Assembly: GCF_037975245.1 (NCBI RefSeq)
Contig: NC_092561.1
Span: 2,619,501 to 2,683,500, forward strand
Direction of reading: 5' to 3'
From: Apostichopus japonicus
Lineage: Eukaryota; Echinodermata; Holothuroidea; Aspidochirotida; Stichopodidae
DNA length: 64,000 bases
The position numbers and the translations under genes were made by a program. Shown here in pieces: positions 13,531 to 26,700 of the stretch (the first letter of the stretch is position 1; each line of letters opens with the position of its first letter). The notes below the pieces were generated by a model, which saw nothing but the letters and a program-made list of their open reading frames with translations, ran no database searches and was not told where the DNA came from.

Positions 13531-13539
13531 AGATATAAT

Positions 13540-14380
13540 ATTTCAATTAAAGCGTCTTTGGATAAAATATGGTCCTAATTAAATACTATTTCAGTCTGAT
13601 GTTAAGTAAAATGGGTGTCATCCATGTTTCGCATTCATTTGGGAAGATTCTAATAAGTGGTGATTTCGGCCGAAATTGAGCAAAATCATAAGGTTTAAGC
13701 CTAGCCAAATTATCAAATCTGGACGAAAACAACACATCATGTTGTCAGATTTAAGTCGGGGTGAGTACCATTGATTCATATGGTTCAGAAAACATTTTGC
13801 TGAAGTAAAATTTGAAATTCTAGAGATTTTTACCTCCAAAATACAATATATACTAAATTATAAATTAATGATAGGCTATAGTATGTCCATTAAAGTGTCT
13901 TTGTCAAATAGTGGCCTTATTTAACACTATTATAGTCAGATGTTAAGTACAATGGGTGCCATCAATGTTTCGCATTCATTTGGGAAGATTCTAAAAAGTG
14001 GTGATTTCGGCCGAAATTGAACAAAATCATAAAGGCCCCTTAGCAAATTATCAACTTCGCTTAACCAAACCATCAAATTTGGACGAAATAATACATTTTT
14101 TCAGATTTAAGTCAGGAATTATCAAAATAAAGATATAATATTTCAATTAAAGTGTCATTGAAAACCAGTGGCCTTATTTAACACTATTGTAGTATAATAT
14201 TAAGTAAAATGGGTGCCATCCATGTTTCGCATTCACTTGGGAAGATTCTAAAAAGTGGTGATTTCGGCCGAAATTGAACAAATACCAAATTATCAAATTT
14301 GGACGAAAAATTAAATTTTTCAGATTGAAGTCGGGATGATTATTATAGATTCATATGGTTCAGAATACATTTTCCTGAAG
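13540..14380. repeat. Three diverged direct repeats of about 260-340 bp
   Basis: The core GTTTCGCATTCATTTGGG begins at 13626 and 13967, and with one mismatch at 14224. In each copy it is followed by GGTGATTTCGGCCGAAATTG (palindromic TTTCGGCCGAAA) and a TCAAATTTGGACGAAA-type segment, and preceded by TTAAAGTGTC(T/A)TTG. Spacings are 341 and 257 bp. No coding potential is seen. Confidence 0.85.
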
Positions 14381-17300
14381 TTAAACGTGGGGGAGGCGAT
14401 ATATGATGATGTAACACATTTTGTTTCAAAAGTTTAATGAAGTACATATCCAACTGCAGAGTCTCAGAGTGACTCATCCTCAACAGGCATATTATTCACA
14501 CACCCCCCCCCCCCCTCCCAAATGTATGTATATATAATGCTGAGAACGGTATTTTATACGACGTAAAAATTGAAGTGGGAATGCTACCAAGCTCACTTTT
14601 GCAACTGAATTCATGTTGATGCCATTATGCTCGGAGCTAAGAAGAATGAGTCATGACTTTGGCTAAGAAAGTTAATCGCTCGTGAGAATAGCTATTCTAA
14701 AAGGTGTCGGCCTATGTTTACTATTCTGCGATAACAAGTGAAACCTTTGATCCATTCTTTCTATCTAACAAAAAAAGGAGATATTGAATCCTTTGCAAAC
14801 ATAATCTATTACTAAGTAACTACGTAGTCTACATATCCTGAATGGACGTGGTACGTTATACTTTATCATATTAATCTGTATTTTCTCAGACATCGTCTTA
14901 CTATCCTTATCAACTCTCTGTGTAAATTAACCTATGACTGCCCTGTAGGTAACTTCTTATCAACATCACCATATATAGTATCTACAATACCTGTCAAGCA
15001 CAACACGAAAAGTACACAAATGATTTTGTCATGCAACACGCATATATCAACACTCAAACACGGGCGCACACACCTATTGCTTGAATTTTTCGTGAACACA
15101 TTTCATGGCCGTATTCTTCACCAAATCCTTCACTGAAACATTGAAGTGTTCTAAATTTTAACCATCAGACGCCACCAACAAGTGGATCCTCCTGGTGGGG
15201 AATACGGGGGGGGGGTGGTAGCAGAGTTTAATTCTTTTAGAATTTTGTAAATTGCTTGCCATAGTTATCTTGGATTTTCTTTTTTGGGGGGGAAATTGTA
15301 TGAGGGAAGGGGGCCGGGGGGGGGCTTTCTAATAATCAATTTTCGAAAGCTTTATTACGTGCACGTTGCATTAACCGGTACATGTACGCGTCTCTCCTTT
15401 CACTTTTGGAGTACATGGGAGTCTATATTGGGGGACGAGGGTGGGGCTATATTGGGGGAGGGGTGGGGGAGAAGAACCTAAGACAAACAACTGAACCCAA
15501 GGTGGTCACGACTTATTCGGACAAAGTTCTGTATAACCCAAGTAAACGAATTCTATCGCTAAGATAACATAGCAACCCTATGACCGACCTGACTCTCTAC
15601 CGCAGACGGCTGTGAAAACACAAAGCTATTTTAAGAGCAAACATTGACCACTTACATGGACAACAGAATCGTTCAGCTGTGCGAGTTATTTAAATTCATG
15701 GCGAACCACGTAATATGTTTGCTTCGCAATCAAACGTCTCGTTTTCGAAGGTCTTGTCTCTAAATAAGGAGAATTATAGGGCCTAAAAACCTCTACTTTA
15801 TTTGTAGCTGAATCCCTTAAACTTGAAAACTCTCGACACAGCACGTCTGTGTTTGATTTCATTATACACAACCTTGCAACCGCTAACAAGTAGAGTGCAT
15901 ATAAATGTATACGACAGGTCCACGTCACCAGCACCTCGAATAAATGGGGTGGGGAAGAGGGAGGGGACATGGTTTTTCTTGAAAAAGTGACAAGGTGGGT
16001 TGTCGAGAATTTATTTAACTTTCTTTTAAGTTGTGTATATTACCTTTTCCTTTCAAGGAACTCTTGACAAATCCTCGTCACTTTGAAATGAAAGCAGTCC
16101 TAGGGGATGGTTCGGGAGAGTATCAGTTCAGTTTTAGGTGCATGCAGTCCTATGCAAGGGAATGTGGTGTGTGTGGGGGGGGGGGGGGGTATCAGTGCAG
16201 TTTTCGGTGCATGCAGTCCTAAGGCAAGGGAACGTGGTGTGGGGGAGAGTATCAGTGCAGTTTTAGTTTCGTTACCAGGTTCCATCGTCGGTGACTCTTC
16301 CTATACAACCAGGTCATTACTAACTCTTATCATAATTCTCAACAAGTTTGTTGAGCATGTGTTTACGGGAAGTTTTAGTTTTGACGTCACCTTAATAAAA
16401 GTTTAGTCCCTAACTGAGTGAAAAAATGAGTCGGGTGGGGGTGGGGGGGGGTAGGAGAGGATTTATTTCAGAAGGGATCATTAAGGAACTGACTGTCTCT
16501 GTGTAAGACATATTAGTCCAGCCACTTGAGTTTCGGGTCAGTTTAAAATGTCATTTCCCAAAACTTGCAAGTGGTAAGGAAGTACAAGCTCAACCGTCTA
16601 CAACACATTAATATGTATATTATATCTAAGTCACCATTTAATAAGCATGCTGAAAAAAAGTCAAAGCTGAATCGACGAAGACAATGATGTGTGGGAGGGA
16701 AGAGGTAAGCCACATTTTTCCTTTCAAGAATAACAAGAATGGAACCGACTTCTGTTAAGTGTGCTGCATAAAGAAAGCCAACAGAACAGTGCACCATTCT
16801 CAACGGCTTACTTTCTATAGAGATGTGAGCTTATTTGCATAGCCTACATAGAACCAGACTAGTCTATACGCTTTGCAGCTACTCTGGTAACTTTTATTTA
16901 TATATTGAAGTTACTCAAGAGCCATGGGTGTCTATCATGTAAAAATCCTGACTACTGTCAATAAACAAATAACGAAAATCTTACATTTAAATAGATTACT
17001 GGTAACCCAATGATCGGGTAATCTAAGCGCTAATATAACGTTCGACTTAACTCAGCATCACTGTGCGTCGACAATAAACTGTATATGTATGTATATCCCA
17101 CATAGGAAGATTGCATTATTTACATTTATCCAATAAACTACTTCACAATTCATTGATAATGTCATGATCAAGTAGAATGCTACACTGCTCTGATTTTCCA
17201 GTTCAAATAAGTTTAGTTTGCATGAAGTCAAGAACAATTTCAACCTGTAGCAGGGATTGTCAATTATTATTTTTTTTCTACAAGGATCAATAACATCAGA

Positions 17301-17650
17301 AACAAAAGTAACATTGGATGGAGCAAAAAGGCCGGCAGAGAAACAAAGTCAAGCTGTACCTGGATTGAGCAACGTGCATTGTAGGCCGGTAGGGTAGTCA
17401 AACCTAAGGCCTTACCTGTAAGGGTCAGAAATTCCGATAAATGCAAGATTGTGGGCCGATTAGTGTGATTTGTTTTGCTTTCAGACCGGTCTGAAATATT
17501 GCGGGGAACAATTTGTCCAACAGACCGCCTATTGAAACACTTGACCCAAACTACGTCACGGTTCATCGTCCGAATTTTTCTGATGGCGTACATGTAGCAG
17601 TTGCGTGCGCAGGATTTCAAAAGTTGGGTGAGGTGATACCAAATTCGTTG
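14381..17650. other. Intergenic stretch, no gene recognised
   Basis: Holds poly-C/poly-G runs (14503-14517, 15209-15215, 15315-15324, 16176-16188, 16436-16450) and a small tandem repeat at 16109-16268. Short open frames here have no conserved domain, no splice partners and partly run through G-tracts. Confidence 0.5.
16109..16268. repeat. Tandem repeat, about 75-bp unit, two and a half copies
   Basis: GAGTATCAGTTCAGTTTTAG, GGTATCAGTGCAGTTTTCGG and GAGTATCAGTGCAGTTTTAG recur with GTGCATGCAGTCCTA and GGCAAGGGAA(T/C)GTGGTGTG segments between them. The poly-G length differs between copies. Confidence 0.8.
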
Positions 17651-17675
17651 TGGTTTCTACTTGCGCGAACGTTAT

Positions 17676-17703
17676 CGTGCGAATAACATTGATTATTCGC
17701 ACG
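17676..17703. repeat. Perfect hairpin, 11-bp arms and 6-bp loop
   Basis: CGTGCGAATAA at 17676-17686 is followed after CATTGA by its exact reverse complement at 17693-17703. The arm sequence recurs in the hairpin array at 18390-18612. Confidence 0.85.
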
Positions 17704-18389
17704 CATGTAACTTGACCAATCAGCGCTCGTGATTGATGTAACCAATGAACTGTCCTGTGTGGCAACTTAACCCCCCTTAAGTTACGCCGCTGAATATGAC
17801 AACGGCCTTGCATGACCCTTAGAGAAGACTTGCTAGGAGTCGATAAAGCCAAAAGGTGCGCCATAATGTCAAAGGCAAAAAAGGCGCCACAAGAGGCCAC
17901 AGTTAAAGAAAGATTCAAGAGTAAACTTATCGGAAAATAAGCACAGTACCTGCACAAATATCACAAAAGAAAAAAAACCGGTCTTCAGAATAAAATTGCT
18001 AGAAAATGTGTTGCATCCTGTTGATTCACTGTAAATAAGCAGCCTTTGGCACTGCAGGCAAAATGCTCCAAACCGAAAATTTGAATGAATTAAATTCATC
18101 ATATTCCTTATACATTTTAAGAAAGTTTGCAACAAATCTTATTTGAAATATTCCAACAAAATCTTTTATTATTTCTCCGAATTTTCCCAGAATTGATCAC
18201 ATCTTTGATTTCTCTCATATTTTACAGATTTTGCTATTGATTTTGAGAAAGATAACCATTTTTTTTTGAGAATCAGCAATTTTTCATCGACCCAAATCTT
18301 GAGGGGGGCGAGGGGGGGGGGCAAATCGACCGTGCACACCCAAAACTGTGGTTGGGGTCATGGTTAACCTTCCCCGCCTACTCAGTACG

Positions 18390-18612
18390 AACACGTTCGT
18401 GTGAATATAAATGTTTATTGGCAGTGCTTTTCTAATCACTACATGACTACTTCATGATACCCACATACACGTTCGTGCGAATAACAATCCTTATTGGTAC
18501 GCCTTCGTGTGCATAGTCACTGTCTATTAGCACGAGCATCATGTTCGTGCGAATATCGACGCTTATTGGTACGTCAACGTGCCAATAACGGTTGTTATTG
18601 GTACGTGCACAC
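18390..18612. repeat. Array of about five imperfect 35-bp hairpins
   Basis: Starting near 18392, 18468, 18506, 18540 and 18576, a GTTCGTGCGAATA-like left arm is followed after 6-10 bases by a TATTGGTACG-like right arm. The best-paired unit is CGTGCCAATAA with TTATTGGTACG at about 18579-18606. Arms vary together in several units. No protein frame follows the array. Confidence 0.7.
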
Positions 18613-18791
18613 CTGCCAATAGCCACGACCTTAAAAATTTGCCCGACTGAAAAAGACCCGTTCATGAAAGGACAAGAGGAGAATGAAGGACTTTATCAAG
18701 GTTATGAGTGCCGTACTGAAGCTGACGAAAAAGTTACCCCCGACTGACGACGGGAGGTACGTTGGCCACCACGCCCCGCCCCCCTCCCGCC

Positions 18792-19159
18792 CAGTGGCGG
18801 AGCGTCCATACAGTCAGGGGGCGGATGCCCCCCTGACGGACTCAAATGTACTGCTGGCGCCCTTTTCAGCTTTTTACCCCCTTTACTTATTCGCGATTAT
18901 TGACTTTTTTATTGCGCTCTCATCTACCAATTGACCTTTTTCACATTTTTTTGGCGATGACACCTATTTATTCTTCGTTTATCTGCAAATTAGCAAGGCC
19001 CGGAAAAGGTCATTTCCGGCAATCTAGGGAGTATCTATACTCAAAATTTTTGGGTATGCTCCGCGCCAACCCGTGGTGGCGCTCCGCTTAGATAGTGTCG
19101 GAAGCGCCCCTACAGACCATTCTCGCCCCCCTTGACCAATACCCCTAGCTCCGCCACTG
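18792..19159. mobile_element. Non-autonomous hAT-type element (368 bp) with 8-bp target duplication
   Basis: The ends are CAGTGGCGGAGC and its exact reverse complement GCTCCGCCACTG. The flanking octamer CTCCCGCC is present on both sides (18784-18791 and 19160-19167), which is the 8-bp duplication expected of hAT transposition. The interior carries ATTTCCGGCAATCTAGGG and GCTCCGCGCCAACC...GGTGGCGCTCCGC, which reappear at 27211-27541 (inverted) and within 30207-30879. No transposase frame is present. Confidence 0.9.
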
Positions 19160-19167
19160 CTCCCGCC

Positions 19168-20008
19168 ACACCGCCACACCTCCCCCACCGACTCCTTTGG
19201 GCATCTCAGTGTTGTAATGTTTCATTTTGTTATTATCTTCCAGAACGAAGCATTCAAAATACAAATCAACATATCCATCGAAATTACAATGAACACAAAA
19301 ACGTTTTATAAGTTAATATGAATATTCATGTCCTAATGTATTATCAAAACTACAGTTCACATGTAGTTCACCAAATTGTTGTCATGGATTCCACAATATG
19401 CACGAGAAGTAATAGAAATGATAATCGTATAATGACGCTACTTCGATTCACCTTTCTAGTCAAAATGTGTTTGCTGGTTGAAACGTTTGTTTCTAATTCC
19501 TCAGGTTTGTGTTGCTAATTCACCAACAGAACTTAAACCGCATGCATACTGAAATTCTCAGGTAACTGCTTCTTATCCTGTTCTAGCCATCTACTATTAT
19601 TTTGCTCTTTCAGAAATAAATCCCGCTGTTAATTATTTTTAGAAGTGACGAGAGTCGTCTACGAAATCACTTGAAAATTCTTCAGGTAAAAATGTAAAAA
19701 ACAGGACTGTATCATATCTCTGTAGCCACGCTTATAATTGAGAAGTTGCATCGGTCACAATAATAGAAGGTGATGAGTTTCTTCATCAAGGGGGTGGGGC
19801 TGTGGGGGGGGGTGAGTGGAATTGAAAGTACGTTGGATTGGGATTGAGAAAAATGCACCAGGTTGTACTTTTCGCGTTCCACGAACTAAGTTTTTCATCA
19901 ATAGCGGTGTATATTATTTCGTAATATCTTAAGTACATAGCCAAAGGGACCATCGATCATTGTCCATGTTGACATAATGTTTTAATCAGCTGAAATGGAT
20001 GACGAAGC
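19168..20008. other. Intergenic stretch, no gene recognised
   Basis: AT-rich sequence with one G-tract at about 19790-19811. No exon, repeat unit or RNA gene is supported. Confidence 0.5.
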
Positions 20009-20598
20009 TACGGAAGCTTAGAAAAGACATGTCAACTGATGTTTGGTATAGATGTAACAATTCGTTATATGACAAGAACATGAAATTTGGACAATTTGTC
20101 GACAAATACCAACTCATCAAAATTGCCAAAATTCTTGACATTTTGGCGTGATCATTAACTCGCCAAATGGCACCAATTGGAAACTAAAGTTTTGACTAGA
20201 TCATACCTACTCATCAAAGTGACAACACAACTGAAATTGACATTTTGTCGAGGTGCATCAACTCGTCAAAATGGAGAATATCTTAAGATTGACGTTTTGA
20301 CATTATACCAGCTTATAGTTTTATATTTTTCAGATTTGGAAGAGGGCAAGTCGGTCATTTCAGTTTTTTTTTGTGCACTTCGAAAAAGTTGATGCATCGC
20401 ACCAAAACGTCAATTTTCACATTCTTGTCAGTATGACAAATTTGATGCATCTCGACCAAACGTAAATTTTCAGATTTTCGACATTTTGACGACTTAGAAT
20501 ATGTCTTCAAAACTTCAATTCTTAACTTCTTGTCATATTGATGAGTTGTTGCGTCTCATCAAAACGTCAACATTACATGTCTCTTCTACGCTTCCGTA
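20009..20598. mobile_element. Foldback MITE-like element (590 bp) with an interior of short dyad repeats, just upstream of esterase gene 1
   Basis: The left end, TACGGAAGCTTAGAA followed by AAGACATGT, matches the reverse complement of the right end at 22 of 24 positions. The outermost TA is present on both sides. The interior is a scramble of short words such as TGACGTTTTG, CAAAACGTCA, CATCAACTCGTC and CAAATTTGATG in both orientations. The element ends at the TATAAAG in front of the esterase gene. No transposase is encoded. Confidence 0.8.
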
Positions 20599-20603
20599 TA
20601 AAG
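20597..20603 (+). promoter_or_regulatory. Candidate TATA box of esterase gene 1
   Basis: TATAAAG lies about 177 bp before the chosen ATG at 20774. Its first TA is the terminal TA of the foldback element ending at 20598. A start site roughly 30 bp downstream would give a leader of about 145 bases, similar to the paralogue at 34951. Supported by sequence and position only. Confidence 0.5.
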
Positions 20604-20773
20604 CAGGGCGCTAGCTCGTGTGAGTTTAATCAAAGGAGTAAACCAACAAGGTGTTTAGTCACAAGTGTAGTGATATTAGTTAGTGTACAGTGGGGACTGT
20701 ATCGTCTATAGTCCACACTGGAACAGAACTTTGCTGCACTAGAATTCGTGGTCAAGTATTAATGTGCATGAAA

Positions 20774-23700
20774 ATGTCGCCAATAGCACTAGCCTTTCTC
20801 ATCTTGGTTTCCTCCGTAACAACCTTGATATGTGCGGAACAGGAGCAGCCTACAGTGACACTCAAAGATGGTACTGAACTTGTTGGGATCTACGATGAAT
20901 TCCATAGCGATGAGTTACCAGCACACGCCAAGTTGGAAACTTATTATGGTATACCATATGCGGAGCCCCCTGTTGGAGACCTTCGTTTCAAACCTCCTGT
21001 CGCCAAAGGAAAGTTAGAGAGTCCTTTTAGTGCTTCAGAAATTGGAAAATCTTGCTTTCAGATTGATCCTGAAGTTACTGGACTTCCATTGACGAACGAA
21101 GAAATGTCAGAGGATTGCTTGTTTCTAGATGTGATTGTACCTCATCCCAGAGTAAGTTCTCCTCAATAATTGACATAAAAGTCTTAATTAACCTAAGTTA
21201 ATGAACCAGACACGTTAATCAATTCTGTCAACTGGACCATTAATATTATTGCACTACTGGAAAGAGACATATCTCGTTTCTAGTATTCTATCCAGGTCCA
21301 TTGCTATAGGGAGGTGATAATAGGCGGTGTGGAGTCGGGTGGGTGGAGGGGGGGGGGGTAGGGGGAGTTACTGATCACCTGTCTCTGAAGCAGTGCCCCC
21401 AACTTCTCGTAAGTCCGTTGCTTTGCTCTAGGTCAGTTGTAACCGGTTCAATATGCAGATCTTCTTAAAACATGGTATACTAAATGTAAAACCTACGGTA
21501 TTTGCACGCTTATAGTTGAAATAATATTGTATATGACTCTAATTGCCCAATATTGTAGACAGTATCAACTATGCAGTTGACAATGTAAACAAACAATAGT
21601 AGAATACACTCACAATAAAATGCAGTAAACGTGTAACAACGGATGATTCAGACACACATGTTGATTATTGAATTAATATTGATTAACCCAAACTGGCTAG
21701 CAATAGCCTTTCTACAGCTAAAATATTGCATATACTCAGTCGCGTATAGAAAGCTTAACAAATGTGTCAGTGGTAGGGGGGGGGGCACAACACTGCCGGG
21801 GTTTGGGGTCATTTCCCAGGAGAGTGTTATAGTGACGAACCACGTTAGCCCAGAAGAGACATTTGAAATAACATCGAAATATTACAAAGTCGAAATATGT
21901 AGACCATATTCTACTTTCTCTTAAGAAAAAAAAGAGAGCAGGCAGTTTTGTGCAGAATATTAGCGTATAAGCAATTTTATTAACTGTGCATTATTTGAAG
22001 GTTCTTGCATATTTAAATGATATTCCATAGGTAATAGAACTAAAAAAAAATGGTTGGTATGATTGCATCGCTCTTTCGTTTTGTTGGTTCAACTAATCTT
22101 GAATGATCGGAAAGTGAAGGCTAGGAGGCATAGGCGTAGGAGCCCAGTTTGATTTGGGGGGGGGGGGGGCTGTAACGACTTGCCCGAAAATATAACCAAA
22201 GTCGTTTCAATAATAATGATAATAATAATATAAGTTTAACCATTGAAAAACACACAATTTATTTCTTTCAGTAGGTGCCCTGAAAATTCTCCTCATATTG
22301 CCCGAATTTTCACAAAAATTACTTGCTTGGAGGGCTGAACCCCCCCCCCCCCCCAGCTCCCACCTCGCCTCCTATGCCTACGCTGGGAGGTGCTTACTCC
22401 TACCATTCATTCATGTTCTACGCCGCTATTACTGCATTTGCTTTACAACAATTGTTGACACGAGCGAAGGATTGATAGAGTAAAAACAAGCTTTGCAATG
22501 CATCGAGCAGTCAACAAGATGTAAAGGGACCCTTCCCTGTCCTCTACGGCTGGCACCCATCACACCTTATAGAATGATCTTGACATAGATATGTCGTAGA
22601 TCGTTGCATTTCGATAACATTTTGAAAGACCGGTTAACCGCTGTGGTTAATTGGCTGTATTATATAGGCTTATATACAGACAATTAGATCAGATGCAACT
22701 TGCACAACACTCAATGAGCAAACATAAGACATCAATGGCCTCAAATGATTTGTTTCTAATGTGTTATAGATTTGACAGGAAAACCTGGTGTTGAAGGTGA
22801 TCTAAGGGGGCGCTGCTATCTTATATGAATTTGCAAGACATGGTTTGGATGAATTATTAGAATTAATAGAAACAATGGATTCAATTTTAAAGCTTGAACT
22901 GAGGAGCCAATCATTGTTATCGTTTAGCCTCAATGTTTATTTTATTGTCTTGGATTATAGCATACCAAGACTAAAATTCTGTGTAAAGTCATCCTTTTAA
23001 TATATGTAAATTAGATTTAATTATACTGCACAAAAACCATCTTTTGATTAATTCCACAGCCAGAGAAAGCTGCTGTGTTTTTCTGGATTCACGGAGGAGG
23101 GTTTACTATAGGGGCTGGAAACATGCCACTGGGTGGTACTATTCCACTTGTTTCTTATGGCAATGTTATTGCTGTAAGCATCAACTACCGGCTGAATGCA
23201 TTTGGGTTCATGACAACAGGTAAGCTTGATATTGTGCTTACAAATTTATGTTTACAAAGTTGCCTTGTGAAAGCATACAAAAGCTTGGTGAAGAAATGAT
23301 TAGCTAACCATGTAAACGTCATAATCCCAAAGACAAGGACTCACGAAAGAACCATAATGCAATGTAATGTATGATATATGTTGCAAGTGTAATTTTCAAA
23401 TTAACTTCGTTCATAACACACATCAAGGCAACTTCGCTAGCCTCGCGAAAACTTCCGGACGGTATCTATATAGTTGCTTATTGTTTTCTCTTTTTAGTTT
23501 CGAGAGAAAACTTTTTAAGTTATCTTTCCAAGTACAATCTTCAAGTTTAATGGGAATATCAATGTTACTCCTGGTTTCAGTCCATGAACAATTGTACTGA
23601 GGTAGTATCAAGATTTGATTTGAATCATGGTACATTATGTTCAACAACTATAGCGACCATGATTGCCTGTTTCTTATTGAACTCCTGCTGGGACAATGTT

Positions 23701-26700
23701 TTCGATTAACCTTTTACTTTCACTTGGATGCTTTCTTTGACTTGGAAAGAATGGCTTCTGCGGTACAGTTTTCAGGGTCATTAGGCAATTTGTGTCTTTT
23801 ACCAAAAGTCTCCATAGGTAGCATAAAATCGTCACATTTCTATATTTTTCAACAGTTGATGACCTTATTCCAGGCAATCTTGGACTCAGGGACCAACAGC
23901 TTGCTCTCAAGTGGGTTCAGGAAAATATTGAAGGTGTGTATGACTAACATTAGAAGAAATCATACTAAAGTTCATCAATGGCATTGTTCTAGTGACAACT
24001 GAAACAGACAGGGCAAAAGTGACTCAGTGTTGTTTCATCTAAGTCCTGTCTCTGGCTGGTGATGATGATTGAGACTCCCTGGAACCATTTGGCAAAAGCG
24101 GAGAGAGCAACCCTATACTGCGAGGTAGTTTCTGTCTTTGACTTGGTATATATTAACAAGTTTGGTTTAGCTTTACTCTATATAACTTTCCCTATCGTTA
24201 ACAGTTAGAACGGCACAACGACGTTGTATAATATATTCCAGTGCGAATATTCCGGTGGAAATTTCATCACGAATTACTATTATCTGTCAGCTTATATGTG
24301 GCTGATTATCAGATGCCATGGTGTCATTAGTTAAAGATCAGGAATCTTCATAAGCATTTTTGATTTTCATCACGGTTATATACTTTCCTGACTCTACCAA
24401 GTGTTACCACCTTAACCTTAACCTTACAGCATTCGGTGGAGATCCAGAGAGGGTGACAATTGGTGGTGTTAGTGCAGGATCTTCGAGCGCTTCATTACAA
24501 ATGCTCTCACCAGACAGCAGTGGCCTGTTTAAGAATGTCATCATGCAGGTAACGACTAACATGCTAAGGCGTAAACAATACACATTATCCAAACATTTAT
24601 CCCCATTACATCTTACCCAGCAAACACAAAAACGTTTTTAAAACGTTATTAAAACGTTTTGTCTTTTGTTTTGATATCGTTATGTGTGGTGTAATAAATA
24701 TGTCTCGAAAACGTTTTCAGGCTATTATTTAAAACATTTTTTCGTTAAAAGATTAATATAACATTAATATCTCATAAAAACGTTATGCCGACGTTTTTAT
24801 AACACCACATTTAACGTCATAAAAACATACTTATATAGGCCCTTTTAAAAATGTTATGATAACGGTTTGTGTTTTCTGGGTAGTACGGGTAATCGTGTAC
24901 GTATAAGTCCTGAACATCACGCTAAGTGCTTACCACACAGTACAAATTACAAATTACTTGTCCGTGTTTACGTTTATCAACTTAGTATCGCCATGACCTT
25001 TAATACCGCTTCATCTAAGAACAAAGTTAACTTTATCTCTATTGTTAAGAAAAACATGTTTGCTTTCTTCAGTGGATATGCAAAGTCTTTACATGTAAGA
25101 ATGGCATTTCTTGTTCACAAATATCATTCAGCCTTTTGTAGAACATCTGTCAATTAACATTCTTGGAAATTAACACTATCACTGATTGCTCAGAATATTT
25201 ATCAATTATATGTGAATATATTTAAACAGAGTGGATCTTTATTGGATGTGTGGAATACATTCCGTTCTCCCGAGGATGGTAGGAGGGAGGTAAAGGCGAT
25301 GGCTAAGCTGTTGGAATGCAGCCCAGAAGACATCGAAGATGACCCCAAATTGTTACAATGTCTATTAGCTGCCCCGGCGGAAGCGATTCTTGAAATGAGT
25401 TCCAAGGTAGCGTATTCAAAAGTCCTTGCTCTGTATGGGTGGACATTGTCCTAAGGTTGCTCTAGGCAATGCAAGGATGATCCATATAATTTCATTTTTT
25501 TTCAAGCTCGTTTGACAATACCTTTAAGTTTACTTAATGTACATTTTAAGAAGGTATGATCTAAATATGTCCAATGTGAAGGCAAGCTATGAGATAGATG
25601 GAAATGAAATATTGAATTCCATAAAACAAGTCTGTCGTCATCCACTGATGCGAGCCAGTTTCGAAACGGCATACAATACACCCATCGCATATCAAACCAC
25701 ATATACTCATTTTACCTAATCGAAGAGAGTTGTAAAAAGCGCAGAAACATATCACATATTATCCTATATACAAACGTAAATACCTACCTTCATACCTATA
25801 TGGGCTTCCCACAATCTTCACCTCACCTAGCTGTTACTGCTTGTATCAACATTCCATTGAAGTATTAGCTGATATTTTAATTTGTTCAATTCAACCCGAG
25901 CATCAACATTACTGGCAAACTGTGAACTCATATAATCTAATAAATCGAGCTACCAAAGTATCTATTAGACCATGGAGACTTTACCTCCATGATTAGACAT
26001 AACTAAAATCTGTGCGGGTTCCTCACTCCTTAATCGAATGTTTTACTGTCTCCACAGTAATACTTCATATAGTAGTTATAAACATCCACACTCTTGTCTT
26101 TTCAGGTAGGTGAAGAACTAGGCAATCCCGGTTTGCCATCTCCCGGGCCAAGCCTGGACGGAGTGTTCCTCCCACAAGACCCTCTATCACTGATAGAAGC
26201 AGGCAAGATAAATGGAGAAAACGTGATTGTTGGCACCAACGCGGAAGAAGGGACCTTATTTCTCTATATGATATCTCAAGACAAAGAAGTTAGACCAAAA
26301 GTTAACTCTACCACATTCGGCGTGGCTCTTTCTTTATTGTTTAACGATAACATAGATCCTGCTCTTCACGACCTCATAAAGTTGATCTATGCTCCTGATC
26401 CCAGCATCTTGCTCGATGAATCCAGAGATGACTTCTTCAAAGAAGTTACACAATACTTAGGTGATCGTACATTTTTGTGTTCGGAATCCAAGTTCGGTAG
26501 AAAGGTGTCACCATTCCTTGACGTCTATAGATATACAATGACGTATGTCCCTTCCAAAAACTTTGTGGACATCAAGTGGGCGGGCGCCGCGCATGGAGAT
26601 GACATACAATACGTTTCAGGAGGTGTTTTTGAAGGGAAATTCTACAATGAGTCCACTGAAGAGGAGAAAGTTTTATCGAGAAAAGCTTTAAGTTACTGGG

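Noticed and set aside
18683-18934. Plus-strand frame of 83 codons near 18.7-18.9 kb
   Set aside because: Most of it runs through the hAT element starting at 18792 and its C-rich border.
20690-20773. N-terminal extension of esterase gene 1 upstream of ATG 20774
   Set aside because: It starts at a GTG and lacks signal-peptide character; ATG 20774 matches the paralogue's start and places the hydrophobic core correctly.
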